From the NCBI GenBank assembly GCA_913057145.1, contig CAJXNJ010000013.1, forward strand, positions 1 to 32,732: a stretch of DNA of 32,732 nt, given 5' to 3'. Under the pieces are notes generated by a model, which made no database searches, had not been told where the DNA came from, and saw only the letters and a program-made list of their open reading frames with translations. This DNA comes from an uncultured Ectothiorhodospiraceae bacterium. GTDB lineage: Bacteria; Pseudomonadota; Gammaproteobacteria; Nitrococcales; Nitrococcaceae. Below are positions 19,095 to 27,488 of this stretch, piece after piece. Each line of letters starts with the position of its first letter. Within the stretch, counting starts at the first letter, position 1. Position numbers and translations under genes: made by a program.

Positions 19095-22000
19095 CATCGC
19101 AACGCGGTGGCCTGCCAGCGCTTGGTATCCGCCGTCCGATTCTGGTGGCGGTGGTCAACCTCCTGATTGCCATTGCCGGCATCGCCGCGCTGCTCGGTGT
19201 TGAGATTCGCGAACTGCCGGATGTTGACCGCCCACGTGTCACCGTCACCGCGCAATACAGTGGCGCGGCGCCCGAGACGATGGATGCTGAGGTCACCAGC
19301 GAAATAGAAGGCGCGGTCGCACGCGTCTCCGGTGTGCGCTCCATCAGCGCATCATCCGAGGAGAGCAGCAGCCGGGTGGTGGTGGAATTTGACCCGGATC
19401 GGGATCTGGATGATGCCGCGGCCGATGTGCGCGAGGCGGTAAGCCGTATCGAGCGACGCCTGCCGCCCAATGTTGATCAGGTCAACATCATCAAGGCCGA
19501 TCAGGATGCAAGCCCGATTATTCGGATTGCCGCACGCGGGACGGGGCTCAGTCTCGATGCACTGACGCGCCGGATAGAGACTGACATTGCCCCGGAGATC
19601 GTCTCCATACCCGGCGTTGCCGATGTCTCAATCTATGGCGATCGCGAACGCCAACTCCAGGTGGTGGTGGATGCGCTCAGGCTTGCCAGTCATGGACTGG
19701 ATATCAACGACCTGATCACCCGCCTGGAAGATGCCGATCTGGATATTCCTGCCGGCAGTTTTCGCAACAGTGCGCTTGAATTGCGGGTACGTGCCGATGC
19801 TGCGCTGGCCGCACCCGATCGCATTGCCGCGCTCAGGTTGAAAGAAGGCCTGCGTATCGGAGATGTCGCGAATGTCCTGCTCGCCCCGGCCGATGCACGC
19901 AGCGAAGTCCAATTGAATGGCAGGCCGATTCTCGGGATGGGCGTCGTCCGGCAGGCACAGTCGAATACACTTGAGATCAGCAGGGCGGTCGATTCGGTAC
20001 TCACCGAGCTGAACACGCGGCTTGATGATGTAGAGCTGGCAAAAACCTCCGATGATGCCACCTTTATCCGCGGTGCGATCGGTGAGGTCCTCTTTACCCT
20101 CGCCGTCGCCACGCTCATCGTCATCGCCTCGATCTGGCTTTTCATCGGCTCCGCCCGGGCAACGCTCATCCCGGCCATCACCATTCCGCTGGCACTGACG
20201 GGCACTGTCGCGGCCATATGGGCGCTTGGTTTCTCCATTAACCTGCTCACCCTGCTCGCACTGGTACTGGCGACCGGTCTGGTGGTGGATGACGCCATCG
20301 TGGTGCTTGAGAACATTCAACGACGCCGTCAGGGCGGCCTTGGCGCGAGGGCAGCAGCACTGATTGGCACGCATCAGGTGTTCTTTGCAGTGATCGCCAC
20401 GACCGTTGTCCTGATTTCTGTATTCGTGCCCATTTCACTGCTACCCAGCACCGCCGGTCGCCTTTTTCGCGAATTTGGCGTAGTGCTCGCTGTCGCCGTT
20501 GCCATTTCCTCGTTCATCGCACTGTCATTGGTGCCAGCGCTTGCTGCACGGATCCTCGCGCATGATCGGCAACCCGGGAGGCTGACACGACGCCTGCGCG
20601 CCGTCGGCCATCACATTGCCAGCGCCTATCAGCGCAGTCTCGCCGCGGTCATCAGCCGCCCCTGGGTGACCGCCGCGATGGCACTCGCCGTACTTGGCCT
20701 TGCCTTCCAGCAATTCCAGCAGATCGATGAAGAACTCCTGCCCCGCGAAGACCGCGGACTGATTTTCGTCGTGGCCAACGGACCCGACGGCGCCGGGCTT
20801 AAATACAGCCAGCAACAGGCCTGGCGCATGCAATCAAGGCTGCAGCCGCTGGTGGAATCCGGTGAAATCGCGCGACTTTTCACCATTGCCGGGCGCTGGG
20901 ACCCGAACCGCGTGCTCATTGTCGCCCCGCTTGCCCACTGGGATGAACGCGCCCGCAGCCAGGAGGCCATCGCCGGCGATGTCCGTCGTGCATTGGCAGA
21001 CCTCCCGGGTGTGAACGTACGGGTTGGAAGCCCCAATAGTCTTGGTTTAAGAGGAGTCGGGGGTGGCATTGAGATCGCCCTGCTCGGCAATGACTACCCA
21101 CAGATCTACCAGGCAGCCCAGGCCTATACGAAAGCCATTGCCGAGACACTCCCCGGGCTTGGTCGGGCGCGGATCTCCTATGCCCCGACACAACCGCAAC
21201 TGCGCGTTGAGATCGATCGCGATCAGGCGGATCGTCTGGGTGTCGCGGTCACGGATCTTGGCAACGTTCTCCAGGCGCTTATTGCCGGCTATGAGATTGT
21301 TGATCTGAACATTGCGGATCAGGCCATTCCCCTGCGTGTCGAATCGCGCAGCGGGCTGATTGAGCGCCCTCAGGATCTTGTCAACATGCTCATTAAAAAC
21401 GCAGCGGGCGACATGGTTCCCATCGCCAATATCGTGACCCTGCGCGAAGAAGGTGTGGCCGCAGAGCTCGATCGGGAAGCGCAGCGCCGGGCCATTACCA
21501 TCGATATTGCCCAGAATGACGACTATCCATTACAGACGGCGATTGAGGATTTACGCCGGCTTGGCGATGAGGTCCTCCCGGATGATGTAAGCCTCATCAC
21601 CCTGGGTGAGGCCGAGACGCTGGAGGAGACCCGGCAGGAGGTGATGATCACCTACGCCCTGGCACTGCTCGTGGTGCTTCTCGTCCTCACCGCGCAGTTT
21701 GAAAGCCTCTCCAGTGCGGTGGTTGTCATGGCCACCGTCCCGTTTGGCCTGGCAGCAGCGGTATTCGCGCTGCGATTCACCGGCACAACCATCAACATCT
21801 ACTCACAGATCGGTCTGATTCTACTGATCGGTCTGATGGCCAAAAACGGCATTCTGCTCGTTGAATTCGCCAACCAACTGCGTGATCAAGGCAACTCACT
21901 GCGCGACGCGGCGCTTGGCAGTGCTCGGGTGCGACTGCGCCCGGTGACAATGACCATGATTGCCACGGTGCTTGGCGGCCTGCCGCTGATTCTTGGCGGT

Positions 22001-22216
22001 GGCGCGGGTGCTGAGGCCCGCAGCGCGATTGGCTGGGTGGTTTTTGGCGGCCTCGGGCTGGCGGCGATTTTCACGCTGTATCTCACCCCGGGGCTTTACA
22101 TTCTGCTCTCCCGCTTCGCCCGGCCACGCGCATCGGAAATGGCGGCACTGGAGGCAGAACTTGATCAGGCGGTGAGCGCCAAGACAACCACCATCGCCGG
22201 TAGGGCGAACAAATGA
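19091..22216 (+). CDS. RND efflux pump permease (AcrB/HAE1 family)
   Basis: A 1041-residue inner-membrane pump. The pattern of TM1, a large periplasmic loop, TM2-6, a cytoplasmic stretch, TM7, a second loop and TM8-12 is visible. ATGLVVDDAIVVLENIQRRR near 393-412 carries the adjacent Asp pair of the proton relay in TM4. ILLIGLMAKNGILLVEFANQLR with its Lys marks TM10, the partner of that relay. IRELPDVDRPRVTVTAQYSGAAPETMD follows TM1, typical of the group. It pairs with the adaptor just upstream and probably exports hydrophobic compounds. The final 52 bases overlap the convergent AEC transporter gene. Confidence 0.95.
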   Translation: MTSQRGGLPALGIRRPILVAVVNLLIAIAGIAALLGVEIRELPDVDRPRVTVTAQYSGAAPETMDAEVTSEIEGAVARVSGVRSISASSEESSSRVVVEFDPDRDLDDAAADVREAVSRIERRLPPNVDQVNIIKADQDASPIIRIAARGTGLSLDALTRRIETDIAPEIVSIPGVADVSIYGDRERQLQVVVDALRLASHGLDINDLITRLEDADLDIPAGSFRNSALELRVRADAALAAPDRIAALRLKEGLRIGDVANVLLAPADARSEVQLNGRPILGMGVVRQAQSNTLEISRAVDSVLTELNTRLDDVELAKTSDDATFIRGAIGEVLFTLAVATLIVIASIWLFIGSARATLIPAITIPLALTGTVAAIWALGFSINLLTLLALVLATGLVVDDAIVVLENIQRRRQGGLGARAAALIGTHQVFFAVIATTVVLISVFVPISLLPSTAGRLFREFGVVLAVAVAISSFIALSLVPALAARILAHDRQPGRLTRRLRAVGHHIASAYQRSLAAVISRPWVTAAMALAVLGLAFQQFQQIDEELLPREDRGLIFVVANGPDGAGLKYSQQQAWRMQSRLQPLVESGEIARLFTIAGRWDPNRVLIVAPLAHWDERARSQEAIAGDVRRALADLPGVNVRVGSPNSLGLRGVGGGIEIALLGNDYPQIYQAAQAYTKAIAETLPGLGRARISYAPTQPQLRVEIDRDQADRLGVAVTDLGNVLQALIAGYEIVDLNIADQAIPLRVESRSGLIERPQDLVNMLIKNAAGDMVPIANIVTLREEGVAAELDREAQRRAITIDIAQNDDYPLQTAIEDLRRLGDEVLPDDVSLITLGEAETLEETRQEVMITYALALLVVLLVLTAQFESLSSAVVVMATVPFGLAAAVFALRFTGTTINIYSQIGLILLIGLMAKNGILLVEFANQLRDQGNSLRDAALGSARVRLRPVTMTMIATVLGGLPLILGGGAGAEARSAIGWVVFGGLGLAAIFTLYLTPGLYILLSRFARPRASEMAALEAELDQAVSAKTTTIAGRANK

Positions 22217-23100
22217 CTGAGCACAATGGTGCTCGCGATCAATGCGGTATCGCCATCCATCTGCTGAACCAGGACATAGGCGGCGGCTGCACTCGGGCAG
22301 GCAAGGAAGATAAGCACCAGGCGCATTTCCTCACTGCCAAGGCCAAGCCAGCTGCCCACAGCCAGCCCCACCAGCGGCCCGAACCCGGTTTTAATGGCCG
22401 CTGAAGCGGCTGCCCAGTGCCGCTTTCCTCGCACCCGGGTTGCATAAAGACCACCGCCGATGCCGATGAGCGCGAGCGGCAGGGCCATCTGCCCGATCGC
22501 CGAGAGCGTGCGATCAAGAAATACCGGCAACGGCAGCTCTAGCAGGGCAATCGCCATCCCAAGCAGTGTGGCAAGCAGAATCGGGTTGGTGCCAAGCCCA
22601 AGGAGCACCCGCTTGAGCGCGGCAAGAGGCCGCGACTGCCCCGGCAATTGCATGAGCGTCACCGCAATGACGTTATAGACAATGACCATCGGCACAAAGG
22701 CAATGAGTGCGGCAGATTCAACCGCGCTTGCCTGTGGGGAGCCGGCAAACGCGTAGATCACAACCGGCAGGCCCACAAATGTGAGATTGCCGCGGAACGA
22801 GCCGTGTAGAAACGTCACCCAGGAGCGTGCCGGCATCCGCCAGACCCAACCGACAACTATCCCGAGCGCGAGAATGATCACCGTGGTGGTAATGAGGACC
22901 GCCAACATTCCACCGACTGCGTCAAAGGCAGGCTCGGCACCCCCGATCCGCACCACCAGCAGCGACGGCAGCCCAACCCAATAGGTCAGCCGATTGAGCT
23001 CACCCAGTGCCGGGGTGGAGAGGAATCCGACCCGCGCAAGTCCCCATCCCAGCGTAATCACCAGGACCACAGGAGCCAGTATCTGGAGAATGTTAACCAG
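22165..23100 (-). CDS. AEC family transporter (auxin efflux carrier type)
   Basis: A membrane protein of about 311 residues with roughly ten transmembrane helices in two five-helix halves. FVGLPVVIYAFAG and MALPLALIGIGGGLY match family positions. These carriers export organic acids or similar anions; the substrate is unknown. The start is unusual. An in-frame GTG at 23070 would cut into TM1, while the frame upstream reads VNILQILAPVVLVITLGWG, the normal family N-terminus. The only plausible codon there is CTG at 23100, with AGGGG eight bases before it; TGA closes the frame further up. I therefore place the start at CTG 23100, 11 bases after the fxsA stop. The 3' end overlaps the RND pump gene by 52 bases. 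Confidence 0.85.
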   Translation of the reverse strand: MVNILQILAPVVLVITLGWGLARVGFLSTPALGELNRLTYWVGLPSLLVVRIGGAEPAFDAVGGMLAVLITTTVIILALGIVVGWVWRMPARSWVTFLHGSFRGNLTFVGLPVVIYAFAGSPQASAVESAALIAFVPMVIVYNVIAVTLMQLPGQSRPLAALKRVLLGLGTNPILLATLLGMAIALLELPLPVFLDRTLSAIGQMALPLALIGIGGGLYATRVRGKRHWAAASAAIKTGFGPLVGLAVGSWLGLGSEEMRLVLIFLACPSAAAAYVLVQQMDGDTALIASTIVLSHLFALPAMVVVLALTA

Positions 23101-23111
23101 CGCCGGAACCC

Positions 23112-23564
23112 CTAGTCGTTGTCACGGCGTTCGTAGTCGCCCTCGATGACATGTGGGTCATCCGTCTCCCGGCCGCGGCCGCCATGACCGCCGGGGCCAC
23201 CCGGGCCGATCCGCACTTCAAGCCTTGAGAGCGCGAGGCGGACCAGGAAATGTCGGCTCGCGGGCAGCAGACAGGCGAACCCGAAGACATCGGTCACAAG
23301 CCCCGGTGTCAACAACAGCACCCCGCCGATCACAAGCGCTACGGCTTCGAGAAGTTCGATCGCCGGCAGCGTGCCCTGATCCAGGTTGTTACGCGCCCGG
23401 CCGAGGGTCTGCAGACCCTGCTGCCGCAGCAGCCCGGTCCCCATCATCGCGGTGAGCAGGCAGATCCCGATGGTTGGCAGGGCACCAATGGCGCTCCCGA
23501 CCTCGATGAGCAGAAAAAGCTCAATGAGCGGGACGGTCACGAAAGCAATCAGCAAAGTGGGCAC
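23112..23564 (-). CDS. fxsA: FxsA family membrane protein
   Basis: A 150-residue inner-membrane protein. FVTVPLIELFLLIEVGSAIGALPTIG and the MMGTGLLRQQG loop, then GVLLLTPGLVTDVFGFACLLP, are the FxsA pattern. In E. coli FxsA relieves phage T7 F-exclusion when overproduced; its normal role is unknown. The tail (from about residue 118) is Gly/Arg/Asp-rich and likely cytoplasmic. The start is a GTG with GGAGA just upstream. It is the first gene of a two-gene unit with the AEC transporter and is divergent from the transglycosylase. Confidence 0.92.
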   Translation of the reverse strand: MPTLLIAFVTVPLIELFLLIEVGSAIGALPTIGICLLTAMMGTGLLRQQGLQTLGRARNNLDQGTLPAIELLEAVALVIGGVLLLTPGLVTDVFGFACLLPASRHFLVRLALSRLEVRIGPGGPGGHGGRGRETDDPHVIEGDYERRDND

Positions 23565-23645
23565 GCGATCTCCAGACTGGGCAGATGGTATTGCTCAGGG
23601 TAACATCGATAGACGAAAACTGGCTGCCCGGAGCGCTTTTAACCC

Positions 23646-24830
23646 ATGGCCCGACGATCAACACTTGCCCTGCTTGGCGCGCTCTCGCTCAGCATCCCCG
23701 GGGCTGCAGTCGCCAACAGTTTTCAGCAATGCCTTGAGGGTATTCGCACAGAGGCTCATGCGCGTGGCATTTCAACCAGCACCACCGAGAATCTGCTTGC
23801 GGATGTCACGCCGAGCGAGCGGGTCATTGAGCTCGATCGCAGCCAGCCTGAGTTCACCAGCACACTTAACGGATACTTAAGCAGACGGGTCACCGAGGAT
23901 CGGATAGCGCGCGGCCGCGAGCTCCTCGAGGAACACGCATCACTACTGGCAGCCATTGAGCGCGAACACGGCGTCGCCGGGCGTTACCTCATCGCCTTCT
24001 GGGGCCTTGAGACCAATTACGGGCGCTATTTCGGCCGGATGTCCACCGTCCAATCGCTCGCCACCCTCGCCTGCGACCGGCGCCGGGGTGAGTTTTTCCG
24101 CAACGAGCTCATCGAGGCGCTGGCGCTGGTGGATGAGCAGACGCTGAGCCCCGATCAACTCTACGGCTCATGGGCCGGGGCACTTGGCAATTTCCAGTTC
24201 CTCCCGAGCGTATACCGCGCCCATGCCGTGGATGCCGATAACGACGGGCGAATTGATCTCTGGGAAAGCTTCCCCGATGCCGCTGAATCGGCAGCCCGCT
24301 TTCTGCGGGCCCGCGGCTGGAATCCCGGCGAGCGTTGGGGCCGGGAAGTCATCCTGCCGGAGGGATTCGACTACGCGCTCGCCGACAGTACCCGATCACT
24401 CTCCCAATGGGCCGAGCTTGGTCTGCGCCGCCCCGGTGGCCGGGACCTGCCTACGGAGTCCATGGAAGCCGAGCTTTTGATACCCGCCGGTGCCGATGGG
24501 CCGGCTTTTCTCGTCTACGAGAACTTCAATGTCATCATGCGCTGGAACCCCTCAAGATTCTATGCGCTCTCCGTTGGCCTGTTGGCCGATCAACTCATCG
24601 GTGCGCCCGGGCTGAGCAACCCGCCGCCACAGGAACCCGCACTTCGTATCGCGACCATTGAAAAGGTGCAGGAGAATCTCAACGCGCGCGGGTATGATGC
24701 CGGTGTCGTGGATGGGCGGATCGGGCCGATGACACGCGCGGCGCTGAGAGCGTTTCAGCAATCCGTCGGTATTACACCGGACGGTCATCCGGACAGTGAT
24801 ACCCTAGAGGTCCTGGGAGTTGAGCCATAA
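23646..24830 (+). CDS. MltB-type lytic murein transglycosylase with peptidoglycan-binding domain
   Basis: A 394-residue periplasmic enzyme that cleaves glycan strands to 1,6-anhydroMurNAc ends. A signal peptide covers about 1-23 (cleavage near AVA-NS) without a lipobox, so unlike E. coli MltB it is probably soluble. The SLT_2 catalytic domain has Glu122 in FWGLETNYGRYFG and GALGNFQFLPSVYRAHAVDADNDG in the usual place. The C-terminal PG_binding_1 domain covers about 333-390 (ENLNARGYDAGVVDGRIG, AALRAFQ). The nearest G-rich sequence (GGAG) is about 12 bases before the ATG. It is followed closely by two co-directional genes. Confidence 0.93.
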   Translation: MARRSTLALLGALSLSIPGAAVANSFQQCLEGIRTEAHARGISTSTTENLLADVTPSERVIELDRSQPEFTSTLNGYLSRRVTEDRIARGRELLEEHASLLAAIEREHGVAGRYLIAFWGLETNYGRYFGRMSTVQSLATLACDRRRGEFFRNELIEALALVDEQTLSPDQLYGSWAGALGNFQFLPSVYRAHAVDADNDGRIDLWESFPDAAESAARFLRARGWNPGERWGREVILPEGFDYALADSTRSLSQWAELGLRRPGGRDLPTESMEAELLIPAGADGPAFLVYENFNVIMRWNPSRFYALSVGLLADQLIGAPGLSNPPPQEPALRIATIEKVQENLNARGYDAGVVDGRIGPMTRAALRAFQQSVGITPDGHPDSDTLEVLGVEP

Positions 24831-24839
24831 GGGAGGCAA

Positions 24840-25223
24840 ATGACCATGTGGAATGATTTGATGCGTCGATGGATGGATCTTGCTCTCTGGTGGGTGCCGG
24901 GCCGCAACCGCAATGCGGAGCAGACCGAGGCACCGGCAGAATCTGCGCCTGCGGCACCCAGCGCGCCACCAGCGCAGCAAAAAGAACCGGCAGCGCCCGC
25001 GCCTGAAGTCAATCAGGCCACCGGTGGCAGCGAGGATTTAACCGCAATCAAGGGCATCGGGCCTGCCATGCAGAAGCGCCTTGCCGGGTTGGGCATTGTT
25101 CATGTGGCTGATCTGGCTGCCGCCGATGCCAGGACGCTCACCGAGCAGCTCAAGGCAGGCAAAGCCGTTGTTTCCGAATCTCAGGTCAGTGCCTGGATCG
25201 ACGCCGCGGCCGGTCGTGGCTGA
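24840..25223 (+). CDS. helix-hairpin-helix domain protein
   Basis: A 127-residue protein. The first 20 residues (MTMWNDLMRRWMDLALWWVP) are amphipathic and Trp-rich and may touch a membrane. An Ala/Pro/Glu-rich disordered linker follows (about 25-62). The C-terminal domain has LTAIKGIGPAMQKRLAGLGI, a helix-hairpin-helix of the DUF4332/RPB5-like kind often seen in proteins called predicted flap endonuclease-like 5' DNA-binding. Non-specific DNA binding is likely, but nothing more can be said. GGGAGG precedes the ATG; it lies 9 bases after the transglycosylase and 5 before the DUF3581 gene, probably one transcript. Confidence 0.75.
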   Translation: MTMWNDLMRRWMDLALWWVPGRNRNAEQTEAPAESAPAAPSAPPAQQKEPAAPAPEVNQATGGSEDLTAIKGIGPAMQKRLAGLGIVHVADLAAADARTLTEQLKAGKAVVSESQVSAWIDAAAGRG

Positions 25224-25228
25224 TCTGA

Positions 25229-25957
25229 ATGGGTAGCCAACGCACGGACGCTTTCAACGACTTCCTCAGCGACTTCCATCAATCAGACGGCGCCACCTGT
25301 TCGGTGAGCGCTGATCAGGGGAGTCGCTTTGCCAAAGCCATCGCCGGTGATCACAACCCGCTGCATGATGCCGATGCACCGCGTTTCTGTGTCCCGGGAG
25401 ATCTGCTATTTGCGCTGATTATCGGCCACTATGGGCTTGCCAGGGAGATTGAACTCACCTTCAAGGGCATGCTGCGGGCCGAGGCACCCCTGTCGTTTCC
25501 TGAAAACCCCGGCCCGGCCTTCTCCATTTGCGGGGAAGGCGATCGGGAGTACGTGAGCGTCACCATGCAGGATGCGCTTGAGACAACCCCTGCCGGGAGA
25601 CTGGCCCTGGTCAGGGCTTATGTCGCCTGCTCGGGGCAGACCTTTCCCGATCTGCTCGACCCGCTGCTCGAAGCCCATGGGGTGATGTTCAACCCGGACC
25701 GGCCCTTTGTGGTCTATGACAGCATGCAGATTCAGCTGCTGCAGCCACCGCAACCGGATGTCTCACTGCAGCTTGAGGACTCGGCACTCAAGGTGGAGGG
25801 TAAGCGCGGCGATGCCCGCTTTGACTTTGTCATCCTGCAGGCCGGCGAGCGAATCGGCCATTGCACGAAACAAATGGTGGTGAGCGGTTTACGCGATTAC
25901 GACCGCGACCGCATGGCGGAGCTGATTGCCCGCTATCAGCAACGCCGCTCAGCCTGA
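25229..25957 (+). CDS. DUF3581 family protein
   Basis: A 242-residue soluble protein. CSVSADQGSRFAKAIAGDHNPLHDADAPRFCVPGDLLFALIIGHYGL matches the highly conserved opening of the gammaproteobacterial DUF3581 family; the GDHNPLHD turn is like the active region of MaoC/hotdog hydratases and thioesterases. A hotdog-type fold acting on an acyl-thioester is a reasonable guess, not established. Length fits. It is third in a run with the transglycosylase and helix-hairpin-helix genes and ends 1 base before the convergent small membrane gene. Confidence 0.8.
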   Translation: MGSQRTDAFNDFLSDFHQSDGATCSVSADQGSRFAKAIAGDHNPLHDADAPRFCVPGDLLFALIIGHYGLAREIELTFKGMLRAEAPLSFPENPGPAFSICGEGDREYVSVTMQDALETTPAGRLALVRAYVACSGQTFPDLLDPLLEAHGVMFNPDRPFVVYDSMQIQLLQPPQPDVSLQLEDSALKVEGKRGDARFDFVILQAGERIGHCTKQMVVSGLRDYDRDRMAELIARYQQRRSA

Positions 25958-25958
25958 A

Positions 25959-26156
25959 TCAGCCGTTATGCAAAAAGGCCGCGCCAATGGCCGCGGCCAA
26001 CATCACCGCAAGCAGCGCCCAACCGGCGATCGCCTGCGCTGAGACTGCATTACTGGCCTGGGTATCCTTGCTGACCCGCCCGGCCCGTCGTCTTGCCTGT
26101 ACGATCAGGACAACCGCCAGCGTCACAAGCGCCGTCAATACTATCTGCTTAATCAA
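25959..26156 (-). CDS. small two-helix membrane protein, function unknown
   Basis: A 65-residue protein with a hydrophobic helix at about 3-20 (KQIVLTALVTLAVVLIVQA), a basic cytoplasmic-type loop (RRRAGRVSK) and a second helix at about 44-61. The start is TTG at 26156 with AAGGGG nearby. It sits 22 bases after the MgtC-like gene in the same direction and fills the space to the convergent DUF3581 gene. I do not recognise the family; coding status rests on position, frame and hydrophobicity pattern. Confidence 0.55.
   Translation of the reverse strand: MIKQIVLTALVTLAVVLIVQARRRAGRVSKDTQASNAVSAQAIAGWALLAVMLAAAIGAAFLHNG
25972..25998 (-). terminator. terminator inside the 3' end of the small membrane gene
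   Basis: On the minus strand GGCCGCG and CGCGGCC form a 7-bp stem with an 8-base loop followed by TTTTT. It would end the mgtC-like/small-protein transcript, but it overlaps the last codons of the reading frame. Confidence 0.55.
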
Positions 26157-26178
26157 ACCCTACCCCTTCGTGACCGGT

Positions 26179-27447
26179 CTACAGCCAATTCCACAACGCC
26201 CATAGGCCACCACCGATCATCATCCCACCAAATCCGGCACTGGCAAAGGCGGCCATGCGGCCTCTGGCGATCATGACACACAAACCCCATTTAACCGCCG
26301 TATTCGCCAGCGCCGCGAGCAGAATACCCTGACTGGCAACGGCCGCAGCAAGATCATCCTGGCTCATCCGACCGAGTGAGAGTGTAATCGCATCGACATC
26401 GGTCAGCCCGGATACCAGTGCAACAAGATAGATACCGGTATCCCCGAGATAGACCTCCAAGGCCTTTGCCGCCAGCATCACAGCCACGAGCAGCAATCCA
26501 AATCGAAGCGCCGATAGCAGATCAAGCGGCTTTTGCATGGGCGTCTGTACCTGGCTGCGCGCTTCATCATCGCCCGCGCCGACAAAGGCAAGCCAGAGAC
26601 TACCAATGATCCCGAGCAGGGTGATACCGAGAACCGGCAGCCAGAGCGAATCCAGGAGCTTCGGGGCCACCACGGCCACAAGCACCAGAAGCCGCGGGAA
26701 CATGGTTGTGCTTGCGAGCAGGATGGCCGCTGCGAAAAGCCGGCTGTAGGCGGTCTCGTGACGGGCCGCTTTGGATAGCGTCAGGGTCAGCGCAGTGGAT
26801 GAGGCAATGCCGGCAAAAAGCCCGGTCACCAGAATGCCACGGTCAGCCCCGATCAGGCGGACGGCAAAATGCCCGGCAAAGCCGATACTGCTGATCAGAA
26901 TGACCATCAACCAGAGCTGATGGGGGTTGAGTACCTGCCAGGGGCCAAAACCCTCGTTGGGCAGCAGTGGCAGCACCACGGCCGTAATCAATGCCAGTTG
27001 CAGAACCGCCCGCAATTCCGGGCCATCCAGCGCCCGCAGGGCCGCATGCAATCGCGGCTTGAACCCGAGCAGCACAGCCATCACCACGCCGCCTGCCATG
27101 GCAAGCAGCGGCTCGCCCAGGTTCGCCAGTACGGCAAGGAGAAACGTCACGACACCGGCGATCTCGGTGGTAATCCCGAAGTCTCCCGACTGTGCTGTCA
27201 GACGACGGTAGCCAAGCAGGAGCAACCCCAGCACCCCGGCAAGCGTAATCGGCACCACACTGAAGTGCAGCGGCTCGACGAGAATACCGGCGACCCCGCC
27301 GGCAAGCGCGATCAGCGTGAATGTGCGGATACCGGCAACCCGTTCACCCTCGGCCGCTTCGCGCATGCGCCAACCACGCTCGAGCCCCACGACTGCACCG
27401 ATTAAAAGCGCGGCGCCAAGGCTTAGGAAATGCTCAACATTCAGCAT
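26179..27447 (-). CDS. MgtC/SapB and DUF4010 membrane protein
   Basis: A 422-residue membrane protein. The N-terminal MgtC/SapB domain (1 to about 135) has LGAALLIGAVVGLERGWR and AGIRTFTLIALAGG, with Glu/Arg at the conserved positions. The rest is a DUF4010 domain with about eight helices, including GLFAGIASSTALTLTLSK and VSGLTDVDAITLSL. MgtC proteins affect magnesium homeostasis and ATP synthase in pathogens, but the two-domain MgtC-DUF4010 proteins of free-living bacteria have no proven role; ion or metabolite transport is a guess. AGGG lies eight bases before the ATG. Divergent from the NYN gene by 41 bases. Confidence 0.9.
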   Translation of the reverse strand: MLNVEHFLSLGAALLIGAVVGLERGWRMREAAEGERVAGIRTFTLIALAGGVAGILVEPLHFSVVPITLAGVLGLLLLGYRRLTAQSGDFGITTEIAGVVTFLLAVLANLGEPLLAMAGGVVMAVLLGFKPRLHAALRALDGPELRAVLQLALITAVVLPLLPNEGFGPWQVLNPHQLWLMVILISSIGFAGHFAVRLIGADRGILVTGLFAGIASSTALTLTLSKAARHETAYSRLFAAAILLASTTMFPRLLVLVAVVAPKLLDSLWLPVLGITLLGIIGSLWLAFVGAGDDEARSQVQTPMQKPLDLLSALRFGLLLVAVMLAAKALEVYLGDTGIYLVALVSGLTDVDAITLSLGRMSQDDLAAAVASQGILLAALANTAVKWGLCVMIARGRMAAFASAGFGGMMIGGGLWALWNWL

Positions 27448-27488
27448 TCGGGTACCCTGTGCGTTTTAACGGTTCTTATGAGATTTTT

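Noticed and set aside
19628-20374. A 248-codon minus-strand frame
   Set aside because: Antisense to the RND pump gene, whose family match is unambiguous.
26869-27405. A 178-codon plus-strand frame rich in Gln and His
   Set aside because: Antisense to the MgtC-like gene; the composition is that of complement of membrane-protein codons.
27321-27488. N-terminal extension of the NYN protein
   Set aside because: Antisense to the MgtC-like gene; the NYN fold begins at MRRLWLID.
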